Part shown: piece by piece, positions 16,322-25,654 of the stretch
How the letters are laid out: each line of letters begins with the position of its first letter
Numbering within the stretch: the stretch's first letter is position 1
Origin: Phycisphaerales bacterium
GTDB lineage: Bacteria; Planctomycetota; Phycisphaerae; Phycisphaerales; UBA1924
Assembly (NCBI GenBank): GCA_022843045.1
Contig: JALHOJ010000027.1
Location: 1-45,234, forward strand
Direction of reading: 5' to 3'
DNA: 45,234 nt
Notes under the pieces: model-generated
What the model was told of the DNA's origin: nothing
The model's input: the letters and a program-made list of their open reading frames with translations, nothing else
The model's database searches: none
Position numbers and translations under genes: made by a program

Positions 16322-17887
16322 TCAGCGTGGCGAGGGCGTGCTGGTGTGCGAATCGGTGGGGTGTGCCGACGCGTCGCGAAATGAACCTGCGTTGCTCCGC
16401 GACGAGGACGGCGCGGGTGGTGCGAAGTTTGCAGGATGGTCGAGGGTGGAATTCGAAGCGGGGCGAGTTGGGCCGATGAGCTCGTTGAGTCTCACGGCTC
16501 CGATCGATTCGGCAGCCCGGGCCTCAAGCAGCCGGGTCTTGGCGGCGTATTGAGCCTTCACGGACTCCAGCACAAGAAGCGGATCGACGCGGCCCAGCGC
16601 CGCAACTCGCGCCACGTCCGTCTCCTGCTCGTCGGCAAGCGGCACAACACTGGTTTCAATCAGCGTTCGTTGAGTTCTGCCAGCTTCAAACCGGATGAAC
16701 GCGGCAGCGAGCCGCATCGACAGGTGCTCGTAGGTCGTCTCAAAGCGGCCGCGGGCGACTTCGCGGCTGGCCGTCGCCTGCGCGACGCCCTGCTGGTTGC
16801 GATTCCACAGTGGGATGGGGAGCGAGAGCCCCAACAGAACGCGGCTGTCCCCTTGATCCGTGGCGTAGCCGGGGCCGATCGTCAGGTCAGGGTACTGCTT
16901 GCGCACCTCAGCTCGAAGGGACTGCTCAGACACTTCGTACTCGGCACGAACCGCGGCGAGTTCCGGGTTGGACTCCTCCAAGAGCCTTTGGAGGTCGAGT
17001 ACATCCGTGCTCCGCGGCGCGATCGCGACGCTCGGTACAAGCGTGATCGTCTCTTCAGGCGGCAGACCAAGCATGGCCCTCAGTTGCAGTTCGAGTTCCT
17101 TCACGCGGGCGGCGATCGCGACAAGGTCAGCCTCGCGCCCGGCCAACTCGACACGGAACAACCGGGCGTCGATGCGGGTCATCGAGCCGGCCTGCTCCTG
17201 CCGGTCTGCCAGCGCGACCACGTCACGCAGACGCTCCAGCAATCGCTCGGTCACCTCGAGCCGCATCTGTGCCGCCGACCACTCGACCCACAACTCTTGG
17301 AGCGCCGATCGGGTCGCCCACTCCCTCGCCGCGAGACGATCCAATTCAGCGGCGACGTCCGCGCCAGCCCGGGCCTTCTCTGCTTCAAGCCGGCCGGAGA
17401 TTGGGATCGTCATGCCGACGGTTGAGCCGGCGACCCACGCATTCGCCCCAGAAACACCCGACACGATTCGCTCGAGGTCCACCCCGATGACAGGGTCCTG
17501 CCATAAGCCCGCGTGCGCGGCGGTCGCCCGCGTCACATCACTCTCCAGACGGGCGAGACGCAGGTCCGGATTAAACACCTGGGCGACGACCTCGGCCTCG
17601 GCGAGCGTGAGTCCGTCGGTGGGGTCAAAGCCGCTGGCTCGGGAGCCGCTGTCCGTTCGGTCGAGCGCCGCGGCGAACTCGCGGACGGATGGGTCCGACG
17701 GCGATCTGGACAGCCACGCCGCCCGCGTCGCACTCATGTCCAGCGGCCGCCGCTCATAGGAATGGCAGCCGGTCAACCCGCATACCACGCTCAGCACGAG
17801 CCCCACCCACACGTGGGTGCGAGGCGCGGGCCGATACACAGGAGGGTTGACCCGCGCTGCTCGCACGGGAGAGGTTTGATTGCTCAA
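16322..17887 (-). CDS. TolC-family outer-membrane efflux channel (CzcC-like), lipoprotein
   Basis: The frame is open up to 18175, but the first ~96 codons are Arg/Ser-rich and unlike any protein. The likely start is TTG 17887 or GTG 17866, which place a signal peptide and lipobox GLTGC (Cys41 counting from 17887) at the N-terminus. The product (521 residues from TTG) has the two-fold TolC repeat: LTLAEAEVVAQVFNPDLRLARLE near the start of repeat one and LLEESNPELAAVRAEYEVSEQSLRAEVRKQ... in repeat two, with long alpha-helices between and GPGYATDQGDSRVLLGLSLPIPL strands. It forms the outer-membrane exit of the metal pump. The start codon is the uncertain part; the 3' end is firm. Confidence 0.85.
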   Translation of the reverse strand: MSNQTSPVRAARVNPPVYRPAPRTHVWVGLVLSVVCGLTGCHSYERRPLDMSATRAAWLSRSPSDPSVREFAAALDRTDSGSRASGFDPTDGLTLAEAEVVAQVFNPDLRLARLESDVTRATAAHAGLWQDPVIGVDLERIVSGVSGANAWVAGSTVGMTIPISGRLEAEKARAGADVAAELDRLAAREWATRSALQELWVEWSAAQMRLEVTERLLERLRDVVALADRQEQAGSMTRIDARLFRVELAGREADLVAIAARVKELELQLRAMLGLPPEETITLVPSVAIAPRSTDVLDLQRLLEESNPELAAVRAEYEVSEQSLRAEVRKQYPDLTIGPGYATDQGDSRVLLGLSLPIPLWNRNQQGVAQATASREVARGRFETTYEHLSMRLAAAFIRFEAGRTQRTLIETSVVPLADEQETDVARVAALGRVDPLLVLESVKAQYAAKTRLLEARAAESIGAVRLNELIGPTRPASNSTLDHPANFAPPAPSSSRSNAGSFRDASAHPTDSHTSTPSPR

Positions 17888-18021
17888 GGGGAGATCCTGC
17901 TGCGGGTCAAGCTCGAACCTGGTCGGCCAGAGCAAGAACGGACGAACCAACACACGACGGCATGTTCTTGCCCCGGAGAGGGTGCAAGTGCCAGCACGCG
18001 ACGGAGAGCGTTGGTATCGAA

Positions 18022-18615
18022 CTACAGCAGAAGCGCGCCACTCGTTCGAACGAGTCGGTTCACGGTCGAGAGCGAGGCAAGATGCAGCGGTGTGACGCTC
18101 GTTGGGCCACCGCCCCACCCGCCCGGTGATCCGAGGTGTTCGGTCACGTCCGGCGGATTCCAAAGCCAGGCACATGCAACTGCGAACAGTGTCGACGGTT
18201 GACTGGTCTTGGCAAGCCCGACACCCCGAGGCACAAGTTGCTCGTCGTCGGGAATCGTGATCAGTACGCCGTCTGGCGCTTCGTTCGGAGTTGGGTGGTC
18301 CGCGCAGCGCGGGAAATCACCATGATCGCTCATCTCGCCGTGGTCAACGTTGGCGTGGTGCCCATCACACTCGGCGGCACCGGGCGCATGGACGAGCCGA
18401 TGTTGCTCGGGGCACAAACTACCGCCTTTGCTTGCGAGGGAGACGTGAACGTGCGAGTCGTTCTCACCGTGGGAATGGGCCAGGAAGGTGGTGCCGCCAA
18501 ACGCCCCAAGAACCAAGACCGGGACGAGAATAACCACCATCAAGCCGCGCACGACCGGTGACCGAGCGAATCGGTCCCAGGGAGTGCTTGGGCGAACAGG
18601 AGGTCGGTTCGGCAT
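18022..18615 (-). CDS. Small His/Cys-containing membrane protein, first gene of metal-efflux operon
   Basis: From ATG 18615 the product has 197 residues: a short cytoplasmic head, one TM segment (VVRGLMVVILVPVLVLGAFGG), then a periplasmic stretch rich in His with Asp, Glu and Cys (AHSHGENDSHVHV, CDGHHANVDHGEMSDHGD). Such His clusters bind divalent metals. The C-terminal half is not recognisable. It precedes the CzcC-CzcB-CzcA genes on the same strand (134 bp to the next start), suggesting a metal sensor, buffer or delivery protein; this is inference. An upstream in-frame ATG (18654) is possible but less suited to the TM topology. Confidence 0.7.
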   Translation of the reverse strand: MPNRPPVRPSTPWDRFARSPVVRGLMVVILVPVLVLGAFGGTTFLAHSHGENDSHVHVSLASKGGSLCPEQHRLVHAPGAAECDGHHANVDHGEMSDHGDFPRCADHPTPNEAPDGVLITIPDDEQLVPRGVGLAKTSQPSTLFAVACAWLWNPPDVTEHLGSPGGWGGGPTSVTPLHLASLSTVNRLVRTSGALLL

Positions 18616-19047
18616 GTGCAAGCGAGGGTATCGCCGAAAGCAAGAGCCGTCCATGGCACCCGCCGCGCCCCACTCGGTTCAGCCGGTTCTCATGCAAACC
18701 ACAATCTCCGCGTCCCGTCCCAACCACGAGCGACCTCTCGTGATCGGGTCTGGGGACGCATGGATCACATCGACCCGGATGAGAATGACCTTCCCCCTTC
18801 ACCCCGATCAAGCTTCAGATTCCGAGCTCCGGGGTTGGTGATGGGAGGGCACTCTCGATGGCAGGGCAGCGTTTTCGCACGCAGCAGATGATTCACGAGT
18901 TGCGGGACACGGAGTGGAGCGAGCCAAGGGCAATGCGGTCACGCAGGTCGGCTATGGATGGGACAGAGCCTGCCGGTGTCGGGTCACGCGAGGTCTGGGC
19001 GCATCACCATTCCTTCGGGTTTGACGAGCGGCTGATCGACACGGGCA
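18616..19047. other. Intergenic region upstream of the metal-efflux operon
   Basis: 432 bp without a convincing gene. It should carry the promoter of the efflux operon (minus strand). The only structure I note is the 6-bp inverted repeat CACGAG-cgacct-CTCGTG at 18725-18742. I see no MerR-type spaced promoter with confidence. Confidence 0.4.
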
Positions 19048-20445
19048 TTACACGCCGCAGAGCGTGCAAGGACCTTCGCTGAAGACCAGCAGGAAGCTGT
19101 CGATGTCGCAAGGATCAAAGACCGACGTGTCGTTATTGAAGTCGATGTCGTTGCAGGTTGCGGTCTTTGGTACGCACGGACCCTCGCTGAAGATGCTCAG
19201 GAACGCGTCGATGTCGGTAGGGTCAAAGAGCGAGCCATCGTTGTTGAAGTCAATATCAGAACACGTCGGCTGCGTGTCTGGCAACGTCACGCGCCAGGGC
19301 TCAGTGTTGAGGCCAGGATTGCCGCGAGAGCCCATGCCGATGATGGTGCGGCCGTCGGAAGAGATGCTGACGATGTCGTAGAGACTGACGGTTTCGCCGC
19401 TAAAGTCGATGCCGTTCTGACGCAGGTATGTTTCGATGGGCAGCAGTTCGAGATCAGGTCGCCAGACGAACCCGAAGACTTGACCATTGATGATGTACGT
19501 GCCGCCTACCACCGTGCCGTCGAAGTTGGCTTTGGTGGGCTGCACTTCGACCGTCGGCGCGCCGCCGATGGGCTGCCAGCCGCTGGCCTGCGACCACAGC
19601 CATCCCTCGCCTGGCTGGCCAAACTGCGGCAGCACCTGCGCGAGCAATACCTGTCCGTTTCCAGAAAGGCCCTGACCATACACGAGCGTGCCCTCGACGG
19701 GGAACTCGATGATCTGAGTGCCGGTCGCCGCGGTCCAGCGATACGCCTTGGCCTCTTCGACGATACCGGTATCGAAGTTGAGGCGTGCGGAGTATCCCGC
19801 GACCGTCAGGCCGTCGCTCGACAAGCCTGTGCCCGCGTGAATCGTCGCGCTCGGGAACGCTCGCGGCACTAGCACGTGCCCGTTGCTGGCGGACCAGTGC
19901 GTCGCGGTGTTTGCAAGACCGCCAGGGCCGGAGCCAACCACGCTCCAGTTCAGCAGCGCGTGATCGCCTGATTGAGAAACGGGCCAATCGCCCGAGAGCG
20001 CGCTGCCGAGGCCGACGCCGCTCAGGTTGGTCGGATTGACGAGCACGTCGAGAGTGCCGCCGGGCGTCAAGCGAGCAGGGTTGTTCCCGCCGCTCACACG
20101 CTGGCCCCAGGTGCGTGTGCCGTCGCCTGATATCCCACGCGCTGCGTTCAGCAGACCAGCGCCGACGCGCACATACCCGGTGTCCGTCCGCCGCCAGGCG
20201 ATGCGCGATGTGAACTGCGGGCTGGTCTGGCCTTCAAGGCGAACCAACTCGATTTCGTCGCCCACAATCACGCTTGCGTCATTGCTGGCACTGTGGGCGC
20301 TGGTGAACTGCCGGACCGAAACCGCGTTGGCGGGCGGCGAGTACGGAAAGACGCCCAGCCACTCGAAAGTGGGCTGGGCGTTCGCCGTGCCGGCTGTCAT
20401 GGCCATCGCCGCCGCCAACGCCAGGGAGAGGGGTTTGAATTGCAT
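19048..20445 (-). CDS. Exported HAF-like repeat protein with GC-type dockerin
   Basis: ATG 20445 follows AGGAG by five bases and opens a clean signal peptide cut at TANA (20-23); upstream in-frame codons back to 20619 belong to the preceding gene's 3' end and are rejected. The 465-residue product carries repeats of the 'S.DG..V.G' kind (ISGDGTRTWGQ, LSSDGLTVAGY, LSGNGQVLLAQ, ISSDGRTIIGMG), spaced about 40-60 residues, as in HAF-type extracellular repeat proteins. The last ~75 residues are two dockerin-like units (IDFNNDGSLFDPTDIDAFL and IDFNNDTSVFDPCDIDSFL), each ending EGPC, with final CGV. Secreted, probably held at the surface by the C-terminal module. Third gene of a row of dockerin proteins; 44 bp after the previous stop. 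Confidence 0.85.
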   Translation of the reverse strand: MQFKPLSLALAAAMAMTAGTANAQPTFEWLGVFPYSPPANAVSVRQFTSAHSASNDASVIVGDEIELVRLEGQTSPQFTSRIAWRRTDTGYVRVGAGLLNAARGISGDGTRTWGQRVSGGNNPARLTPGGTLDVLVNPTNLSGVGLGSALSGDWPVSQSGDHALLNWSVVGSGPGGLANTATHWSASNGHVLVPRAFPSATIHAGTGLSSDGLTVAGYSARLNFDTGIVEEAKAYRWTAATGTQIIEFPVEGTLVYGQGLSGNGQVLLAQVLPQFGQPGEGWLWSQASGWQPIGGAPTVEVQPTKANFDGTVVGGTYIINGQVFGFVWRPDLELLPIETYLRQNGIDFSGETVSLYDIVSISSDGRTIIGMGSRGNPGLNTEPWRVTLPDTQPTCSDIDFNNDGSLFDPTDIDAFLSIFSEGPCVPKTATCNDIDFNNDTSVFDPCDIDSFLLVFSEGPCTLCGV

Positions 20446-20489
20446 GGATTCTCCTCGCATCCTCCACGAGCGACCGATCGGATCGAGAA

Positions 20490-22397
20490 TCAGACGCCGC
20501 AGAGGGTGCACGGGCCTTCGCTGAAGACCAGCAGGAAGCTGTCGATGTCGCACGGATCGAAGAGCGACGTGTCGTTGTTGAAGTCGATGTCGTTGCAGGT
20601 TGCTGTCGCGGGGATGCACGGCCCTTCGCTGAAGACCGACAGGAACGCGTCGATGTCGGTGGGGTCAAACAGCGACGTGTCGTTATTGAAGTCGATCGAG
20701 TCGCACGCCAGGCCCGCGGCTTCGTACGCGCCCTGATCCACCGCCGAGCCGCTGATGCGTGCGTTGCCAGCGAGGTCGAGCGTGCTGCCCGAGGGCACCA
20801 GCGCGCTGTTGCCGGCGTTGATGCTGGGCGAACCCGACAGCAGGGTGTAGTCACCGGTGGCGACGTTCGCGAAGAGCGGATCCGCGTTGATGTTGCCGAC
20901 GCCTGTGAATCCGCCTTGTACGTTGCTGAAGGTGATCGTTGCGGTCCCGGGCGCGGAGGGAACCAGAATGTCTCCGCCCGTGCCATCGTCGCGGAGGATC
21001 GAGTTGATCACGAAGATGGTGGTGCCCGTGTCGGGATAGAGCACGCCGCCCGGGTTGCCAGGACCGCCCGCAGAACCGATAATGGTGCAGTTGACGAATC
21101 TGGGCTGTGCGCCGCTGGTGGTATAGATGGTTCCGGCAGTCGTGGCGGTGCCGATGAGCAAGCTGCTGGTGATCACTGGAGCCGCGCCAGCGCCGTCAAC
21201 GGAGATCGCGCTGCCACCCCCGCCTTCAGCCAGACCGCCACGGAAGATGCAGCGATCGATAAGGGGGCTTGCGGCATCGACGCGAATGCCCGCGCCCGCG
21301 CCGCCCGGCGTGGAGTTGTCAACGAACGTGCAGCCGACGATTGTCGCCGTGCCGGTCCCGCCGTTGCCACTTACCAGAATGCCCGCGCCCGAGCCGCCAT
21401 CGGCGATGTTGCCGGTGAAGGTCGAGTTGGAGATCGTGAACGTCTGATCAATGAGCGTGAGGCTGATGCCTGCGCCGGAGCCCCCGATGGCGACGTTCTC
21501 GGTGAAGGTGCTGCCTGTGATGCTGCCGGTCGCGCCGGTGGAGATCGCCGAGTCGCCGTTGCCGTTGAAGATCGAGTTCTCAACCGTCAGTGTGCCGTCG
21601 CCCGCCTGGATTGCGCCGCCGAAGGTGTTCGTGAACTCGCCGATGCCGTTGTTGATGAATGTGGAGTTGCGCACGGTGAGCGTGGCGCCGAATACGGCGT
21701 CGATCGCGCCGCCGCTGCCGCCCTCGGCGCTGTTGTCGATGAAAGTCACCCCGGTGATGGTCACGTTGGCGGACTCATCGAGCACTTCGATGCCCCCGCC
21801 CGAGCCACCCGGGTTGCGATTGCCAGAGAACAGGCCGCCCGTGATCGTGACGGTGGAGGCTTCGATGTACAGGCCGCCTCCCGAGCCGCCGCCAGAGATT
21901 CGGTTGTTGATGAACGTCGTGTTCTCGACGGTGTATGTGCCCGCGTTGAGGTAAGCCCCCCCACCGCTGGCGTTGTCGGCCACGTTCTCGCTCACGATGC
22001 AGTTGCGGATAGTGCCGTCGGCGACGTTGGTGAGAACCAGGCCCGCGCCATCGCCCCCATTTGTCGCACCGTTGGTGATGGTGAATCCGTCAATCACCAC
22101 GGACGTGCTGATGTTGCCCGCGCTCAGCACGCCTTGTGTATCCCCGCCATCAATGATCGTCACCGCTGGCCCAGCGCTGCTACGCAGCGTGAGTCCTCTG
22201 CCAGTCCAGGAGACGCTTTCCGCGTACGTTCCTGGTGCGACCACGATCTCATCGCCTTCGGTGGCGGCGTCGACCGCGGCCTGGATGGTCGCAAAGTCGG
22301 CGGGCACATTGATCACGGCGGCATGGGTGGAGCCCGCCGCGGCGCAGAGGGCGAGGGTGAGCAGACACGGACGAACGAAAAGCATGCTGGCGGACAT
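20490..22397 (-). CDS. Exported parallel beta-helix protein with choice-of-anchor Q region and GC-type dockerin
   Basis: ATG 22397 has AGAAGGAG upstream and begins a signal peptide (about 26 residues, ending STHA); codons up to 22526 overlap the previous gene's dockerin and are rejected. 635 residues: VINVPADFATIQAAVDAA opens a right-handed beta-helix, with many 'FINN...GGSGGG' rungs from about 60 to 480. A region resembling choice-of-anchor Q follows (SPSINAGNSALVPSG, LDLAGNARISG, DQGAYE), then two dockerin units ending EGPCTLCGV. Polymorphic outer-membrane-like rungs suggest a surface structural or binding role; no catalytic residues of polysaccharide lyases are obvious. Paralogue of the next upstream gene. 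Confidence 0.88.
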   Translation of the reverse strand: MSASMLFVRPCLLTLALCAAAGSTHAAVINVPADFATIQAAVDAATEGDEIVVAPGTYAESVSWTGRGLTLRSSAGPAVTIIDGGDTQGVLSAGNISTSVVIDGFTITNGATNGGDGAGLVLTNVADGTIRNCIVSENVADNASGGGAYLNAGTYTVENTTFINNRISGGGSGGGLYIEASTVTITGGLFSGNRNPGGSGGGIEVLDESANVTITGVTFIDNSAEGGSGGAIDAVFGATLTVRNSTFINNGIGEFTNTFGGAIQAGDGTLTVENSIFNGNGDSAISTGATGSITGSTFTENVAIGGSGAGISLTLIDQTFTISNSTFTGNIADGGSGAGILVSGNGGTGTATIVGCTFVDNSTPGGAGAGIRVDAASPLIDRCIFRGGLAEGGGGSAISVDGAGAAPVITSSLLIGTATTAGTIYTTSGAQPRFVNCTIIGSAGGPGNPGGVLYPDTGTTIFVINSILRDDGTGGDILVPSAPGTATITFSNVQGGFTGVGNINADPLFANVATGDYTLLSGSPSINAGNSALVPSGSTLDLAGNARISGSAVDQGAYEAAGLACDSIDFNNDTSLFDPTDIDAFLSVFSEGPCIPATATCNDIDFNNDTSLFDPCDIDSFLLVFSEGPCTLCGV

Positions 22398-22504
22398 GAG
22401 GGACTCCTTCTGCTTGGGAATGGTCTTGACGCTGGCGTGGGAACGGGTTGATTTGATCGGGCGGGCAGTCAGTTGGTTGAGCGCCCGCTTGAAAGACGAC
22501 GGCC

Positions 22505-25500
22505 TCACGCGCCGCAGAGCGTGCAAGGACCCTCGCTGAAGACCAGCAGGAAACTGTCGATGTCGCAGGGGTCAAACAGCGAGCCGTCGTTGTTGAAGTC
22601 GATGTCGTTGCAGGTCGCTGTCGCGGGGACGCATGGCCCCTCGCTGAAGACGCTGAGGAAGGCATCGATGTCGGTGGGGTCGAAGAAGGCAGTGTCGTTG
22701 TTGACGTCGATGCTGTCGCATGTCAACCCGGCGAAGGCCGCCTCGAACGCGCCGATGTCCACCACCGGCGCAGGACCAACGCCCGTGTCGGGCACATTGC
22801 TCACGTCGACGAATCGAGTTGCGCCCGCGAGGTCAGTGGTGAGGCCCGCTGGTACCAGTGTGTTGCTCGCGGCGTCGATCGCGGGGGAAGTGGCAGCAAG
22901 CGAGTAATCGCCAGTGCCCGGGTTCGCAAAGAGCGGGTCTGCCGCAACGTTGCCCGTGCCGGCATAGCCGCCCTCGACGAGTGAGTACGCCGAGGCGATG
23001 GCCGGCGCGCCGCCTCCGATGGTGTTGACCTCGATGTGCGGCGCACCGGTGTTGCCCCAGATGATCGAATTGTGCAGGGCGTCGTTCTGAGCGGAGACGA
23101 CGTAGAGCCCGCCGCCTATGTTGTTGGCGAGGGTGCAGTTGACGACGGTGTGGGAGCCCGCCCCTTCAAGGAAGAGGCCGCCACCGTTGGCTTCGGTGCT
23201 CGTGTTGGAGGCGAATAGGTTGTTGACCAGAGTCGCGCTGGTGGAATCGGTCCACAGGCCGCCGCCCCGCCGCGCGATGTTGGAGATGAAACGATTGTCG
23301 CGGACGATGGTCGTGCCCGAGCGATTAATCCTCGCGCCGCCGCCTTCGCCGCTGCTCGTCGGACTTGTGGAGTTAGTCTGATTGTTGATGAACAGGTTGC
23401 CTTCGATGGTCGTGGAGATCGCCGCGCCCGCGACGTTGAGCCCGGCCGCGAACTTGCCGCGATTGGCATCAAAGGTCGTGCGCCGCACGATGACGTTCTG
23501 ACCGCCAACGTTGAGGCCCCCCACTTCGCCGAACTGGTTGGTCGGGGTGGGAATGCCACGGTTGGCGCGGAAGATCGAGTCCTCGATGGTCGCGGTGCCG
23601 GTCGTACCGGCCGCCTGCACGTTGATTCCTCCCCGGAGTTTGGCGGTGCAGTTCTCGACCAGCACGTTGTCGACCAGCACGGAGGCGCCGTTGAGCGTGC
23701 CCGCGCCGTCATCGCCGCCTTGACCGCTGGCGTTGGGTACCGCGTGGGTATCGCGGATGATGCTGTCTCGCAATGTGACGTTGGACGTGCCCGCGGTGTG
23801 AATGCCGCCGGATATCTTCGCGGTGACACCCTCGATGGTGACGCCTTCGATGAGGATGCTCGTCACGGTGTTGGCGTAGATCGCGCCCCAGTCTCCGCCC
23901 TGTCCCAGGGAGTTGGGGACGGCTCCGCCGCCGGTGAACGTCGAGTTGCGAATGGTGGCGTTGAGGGCCAGCGGCTCGATGTGCACGTGCCCGGCTTCTT
24001 GGGCGGTGTTGTCTTCGAAGGTGCAGCCGTCGATGGTGATGTCCTGGCGCAGGGTCGTTCCGATCGCACCGCCTCGGTTGCCCAGTTGGAGTGTCGTGTC
24101 GTAGGCCCGGTTGTTGCGGAAGGTGGTGCCCAGCACGTTGAACACGCGCAGCGTGCCTTGAGTCTGCCCTTCAAACATCACCGCGCCGCCCGGCAGGTTC
24201 AGCGTGTAGTTGCCTTCGAAGAGGCAGTCCTGGATGTTCAAGTACCCGCGAAACGCCCGCACCGCCCCCCCGCCCTGCCCAGCGGGGTTGAGGATGTTGT
24301 TGCCGCGGAAGGTGCAGCGCAGGAGCGTTGTGCCCACTGGGGTGCTGCTGGTACGGATGGCTCCACCGCCTCCCGTGATCACGAAGCTGCCGCTGGTCGC
24401 TCCGGTCGCCTGGTTGTTTTCAAAGAGGCAGTCGGAGACGGTAATCAGACACGCCAGTTGTAACGCTCCCGCCACCGCCGACGTGTTGTTGCGAAACGTG
24501 CAGCCGTCGATCTGCGATCCGGCCCCGACGAGAGTGGTGAGCAGCGCGATGCCTGCTCCCGAGCCTGAGGTTGCGGTGTTGTTCTCGAAGGTCGAGTCCG
24601 TGACGTTGATCAATCCTGACGAGCGATGGGCGAGCCCTCCGCTTCCGCCGCCCGAAGCGGAGTTTCCGGCAAAGACGCAGTTTGAAACAACTACGCTCGA
24701 CGTCGAGCCGGTCGGTCCCACTTCGATCGCGCTGCCGTCGCCGAAGGTGTTGGAGTTCGCATTGAAGGTTGAGCCGGTGATGGTCAGTGCTGCTCCATCT
24801 CGAACGGCGATCGCGCCGCCGTCCGCGTTCACGCTGCCGGACGCAGCGGTGACCGAGTTGCTCTGAAACGTGGTCCCCGTGATCGACGCCACCGTCGAGC
24901 CGAATAGCCCGAGGGCCCCGCCGCCCACTCCATTGGCGATGTTGGCCTCGAACCGCGAGTTGGTGATCGTCACCACAGCGTCGCGGATGTCCGCCGCGCC
25001 GCCGAAGGGTGCGGGCGAGAAGGCTGAACTCGAGAAGTTGTTGATGACGGTGGTGTTAGTCAGTGTGAGCGTTCCGCCCAGCACGCCCAGCGCGGCACCC
25101 GTGCCGTCGGTGACGTTGTTCCCCGTCAGGACGCAGTTGGTGAGCGTCAGGCCGGAGTTGGTCGAGATGATGCTCGCACCGGAGGTGCTGGTGGCGCTGG
25201 CATTCTGGAGCGTGAGGTTGCGGAGTTCGACCGCTGCGCTCGAGTTGATGATGACGCCCTGCATTCCACCCGCGTCGATGATCGTGAGGTCGGGCGTCCC
25301 CGTGCCGCGGATCAGCAGGCTCTTGCCCAAGAGATCAAGTTGTTCCGTGTAGGTGCCCGCAGCGATGATGATCTCATCGCCATTGGCCGCCACATCAATC
25401 GCAGCTTGAATCGTGAGCTGATCGGCGGGCACATTGATGACCGCAGCAGAGGCTGAACCACAACACAAGGCCATGAGCCCGATGAGGGAGAGGCAACGGA

Positions 25501-25531
25501 TGCCTCGACGGCGGGGGCTATTCATCAACAT
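22505..25531 (-). CDS. Large exported parallel beta-helix protein with GC-type dockerin
   Basis: 1008 residues from ATG 25531 (TAGGAG upstream; in-frame ATG 25525 possible). Signal peptide ends SASA (26-29). The mature start VINVPADQLTIQAAIDVAANGDEI is clearly homologous to the downstream gene, marking duplication. A very long right-handed beta-helix (about 60-880) with rungs such as TFRNNTSAVAG and LFENNQATG follows, then an anchor-Q-like region (SPAIDAASNTLVPAG, TDLAG) and the two dockerin units, ending EGPCTLCGA. In the first unit the usual 'DFNND' is 'DVNND'. Likely a surface or matrix protein. First gene of the three-gene dockerin row; its promoter region is shared with the divergent gene at 25655. 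Confidence 0.88.
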   Translation of the reverse strand: MLMNSPRRRGIRCLSLIGLMALCCGSASAAVINVPADQLTIQAAIDVAANGDEIIIAAGTYTEQLDLLGKSLLIRGTGTPDLTIIDAGGMQGVIINSSAAVELRNLTLQNASATSTSGASIISTNSGLTLTNCVLTGNNVTDGTGAALGVLGGTLTLTNTTVINNFSSSAFSPAPFGGAADIRDAVVTITNSRFEANIANGVGGGALGLFGSTVASITGTTFQSNSVTAASGSVNADGGAIAVRDGAALTITGSTFNANSNTFGDGSAIEVGPTGSTSSVVVSNCVFAGNSASGGGSGGLAHRSSGLINVTDSTFENNTATSGSGAGIALLTTLVGAGSQIDGCTFRNNTSAVAGALQLACLITVSDCLFENNQATGATSGSFVITGGGGAIRTSSTPVGTTLLRCTFRGNNILNPAGQGGGAVRAFRGYLNIQDCLFEGNYTLNLPGGAVMFEGQTQGTLRVFNVLGTTFRNNRAYDTTLQLGNRGGAIGTTLRQDITIDGCTFEDNTAQEAGHVHIEPLALNATIRNSTFTGGGAVPNSLGQGGDWGAIYANTVTSILIEGVTIEGVTAKISGGIHTAGTSNVTLRDSIIRDTHAVPNASGQGGDDGAGTLNGASVLVDNVLVENCTAKLRGGINVQAAGTTGTATIEDSIFRANRGIPTPTNQFGEVGGLNVGGQNVIVRRTTFDANRGKFAAGLNVAGAAISTTIEGNLFINNQTNSTSPTSSGEGGGARINRSGTTIVRDNRFISNIARRGGGLWTDSTSATLVNNLFASNTSTEANGGGLFLEGAGSHTVVNCTLANNIGGGLYVVSAQNDALHNSIIWGNTGAPHIEVNTIGGGAPAIASAYSLVEGGYAGTGNVAADPLFANPGTGDYSLAATSPAIDAASNTLVPAGLTTDLAGATRFVDVSNVPDTGVGPAPVVDIGAFEAAFAGLTCDSIDVNNDTAFFDPTDIDAFLSVFSEGPCVPATATCNDIDFNNDGSLFDPCDIDSFLLVFSEGPCTLCGA

Positions 25532-25597
25532 GGGCGTCTCCTACCTCCCAGCTAGGGGAGGGCACCCAGCATACAGGACGTTTCGGACGTTGCAAGA

Positions 25598-25615
25598 GAA
25601 ATGTTCAAACATTTC
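25598..25615. promoter_or_regulatory. Perfect 8-bp inverted repeat between divergent genes
   Basis: GAAATGTT and AACATTTC separated by two bases (CA). It lies in the 123 bp between the divergent starts 25531 and 25655, in a locally AT-rich stretch, and is a candidate operator, possibly for the downstream HTH-like protein itself. Confidence 0.45.
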
Positions 25616-25638
25616 TTCTGGCGTTGTCTTGAAGATGC

Positions 25639-25646
25639 GATATACT
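25639..25646 (+). promoter_or_regulatory. Candidate -10 box giving a near-leaderless mRNA
   Basis: GATATACT is a good extended -10 match. A start point 6-8 bases later would fall at or just before ATG 25655, and no ribosome site precedes that ATG. There is no clear -35 at normal spacing, so the reading is tentative. Confidence 0.4.
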
Positions 25647-25654
25647 CCTCCATT

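Noticed and set aside
18464..18811. 115-codon minus frame upstream of the metal operon
   Set aside because: It overlaps the His-rich gene in another frame, has no ribosome site and has random composition.
20497..20710. Regularly repeated units at gene ends, looking at first like a repeat array
   Set aside because: They encode the paired dockerin units; spacing and sequence follow codons, and there are no spacers as in a CRISPR.
20916..22451. 511-codon plus-strand frame across the beta-helix gene
   Set aside because: Shadow of a repetitive GC-rich coding sequence. The minus strand has signal peptide, beta-helix rungs and dockerin.
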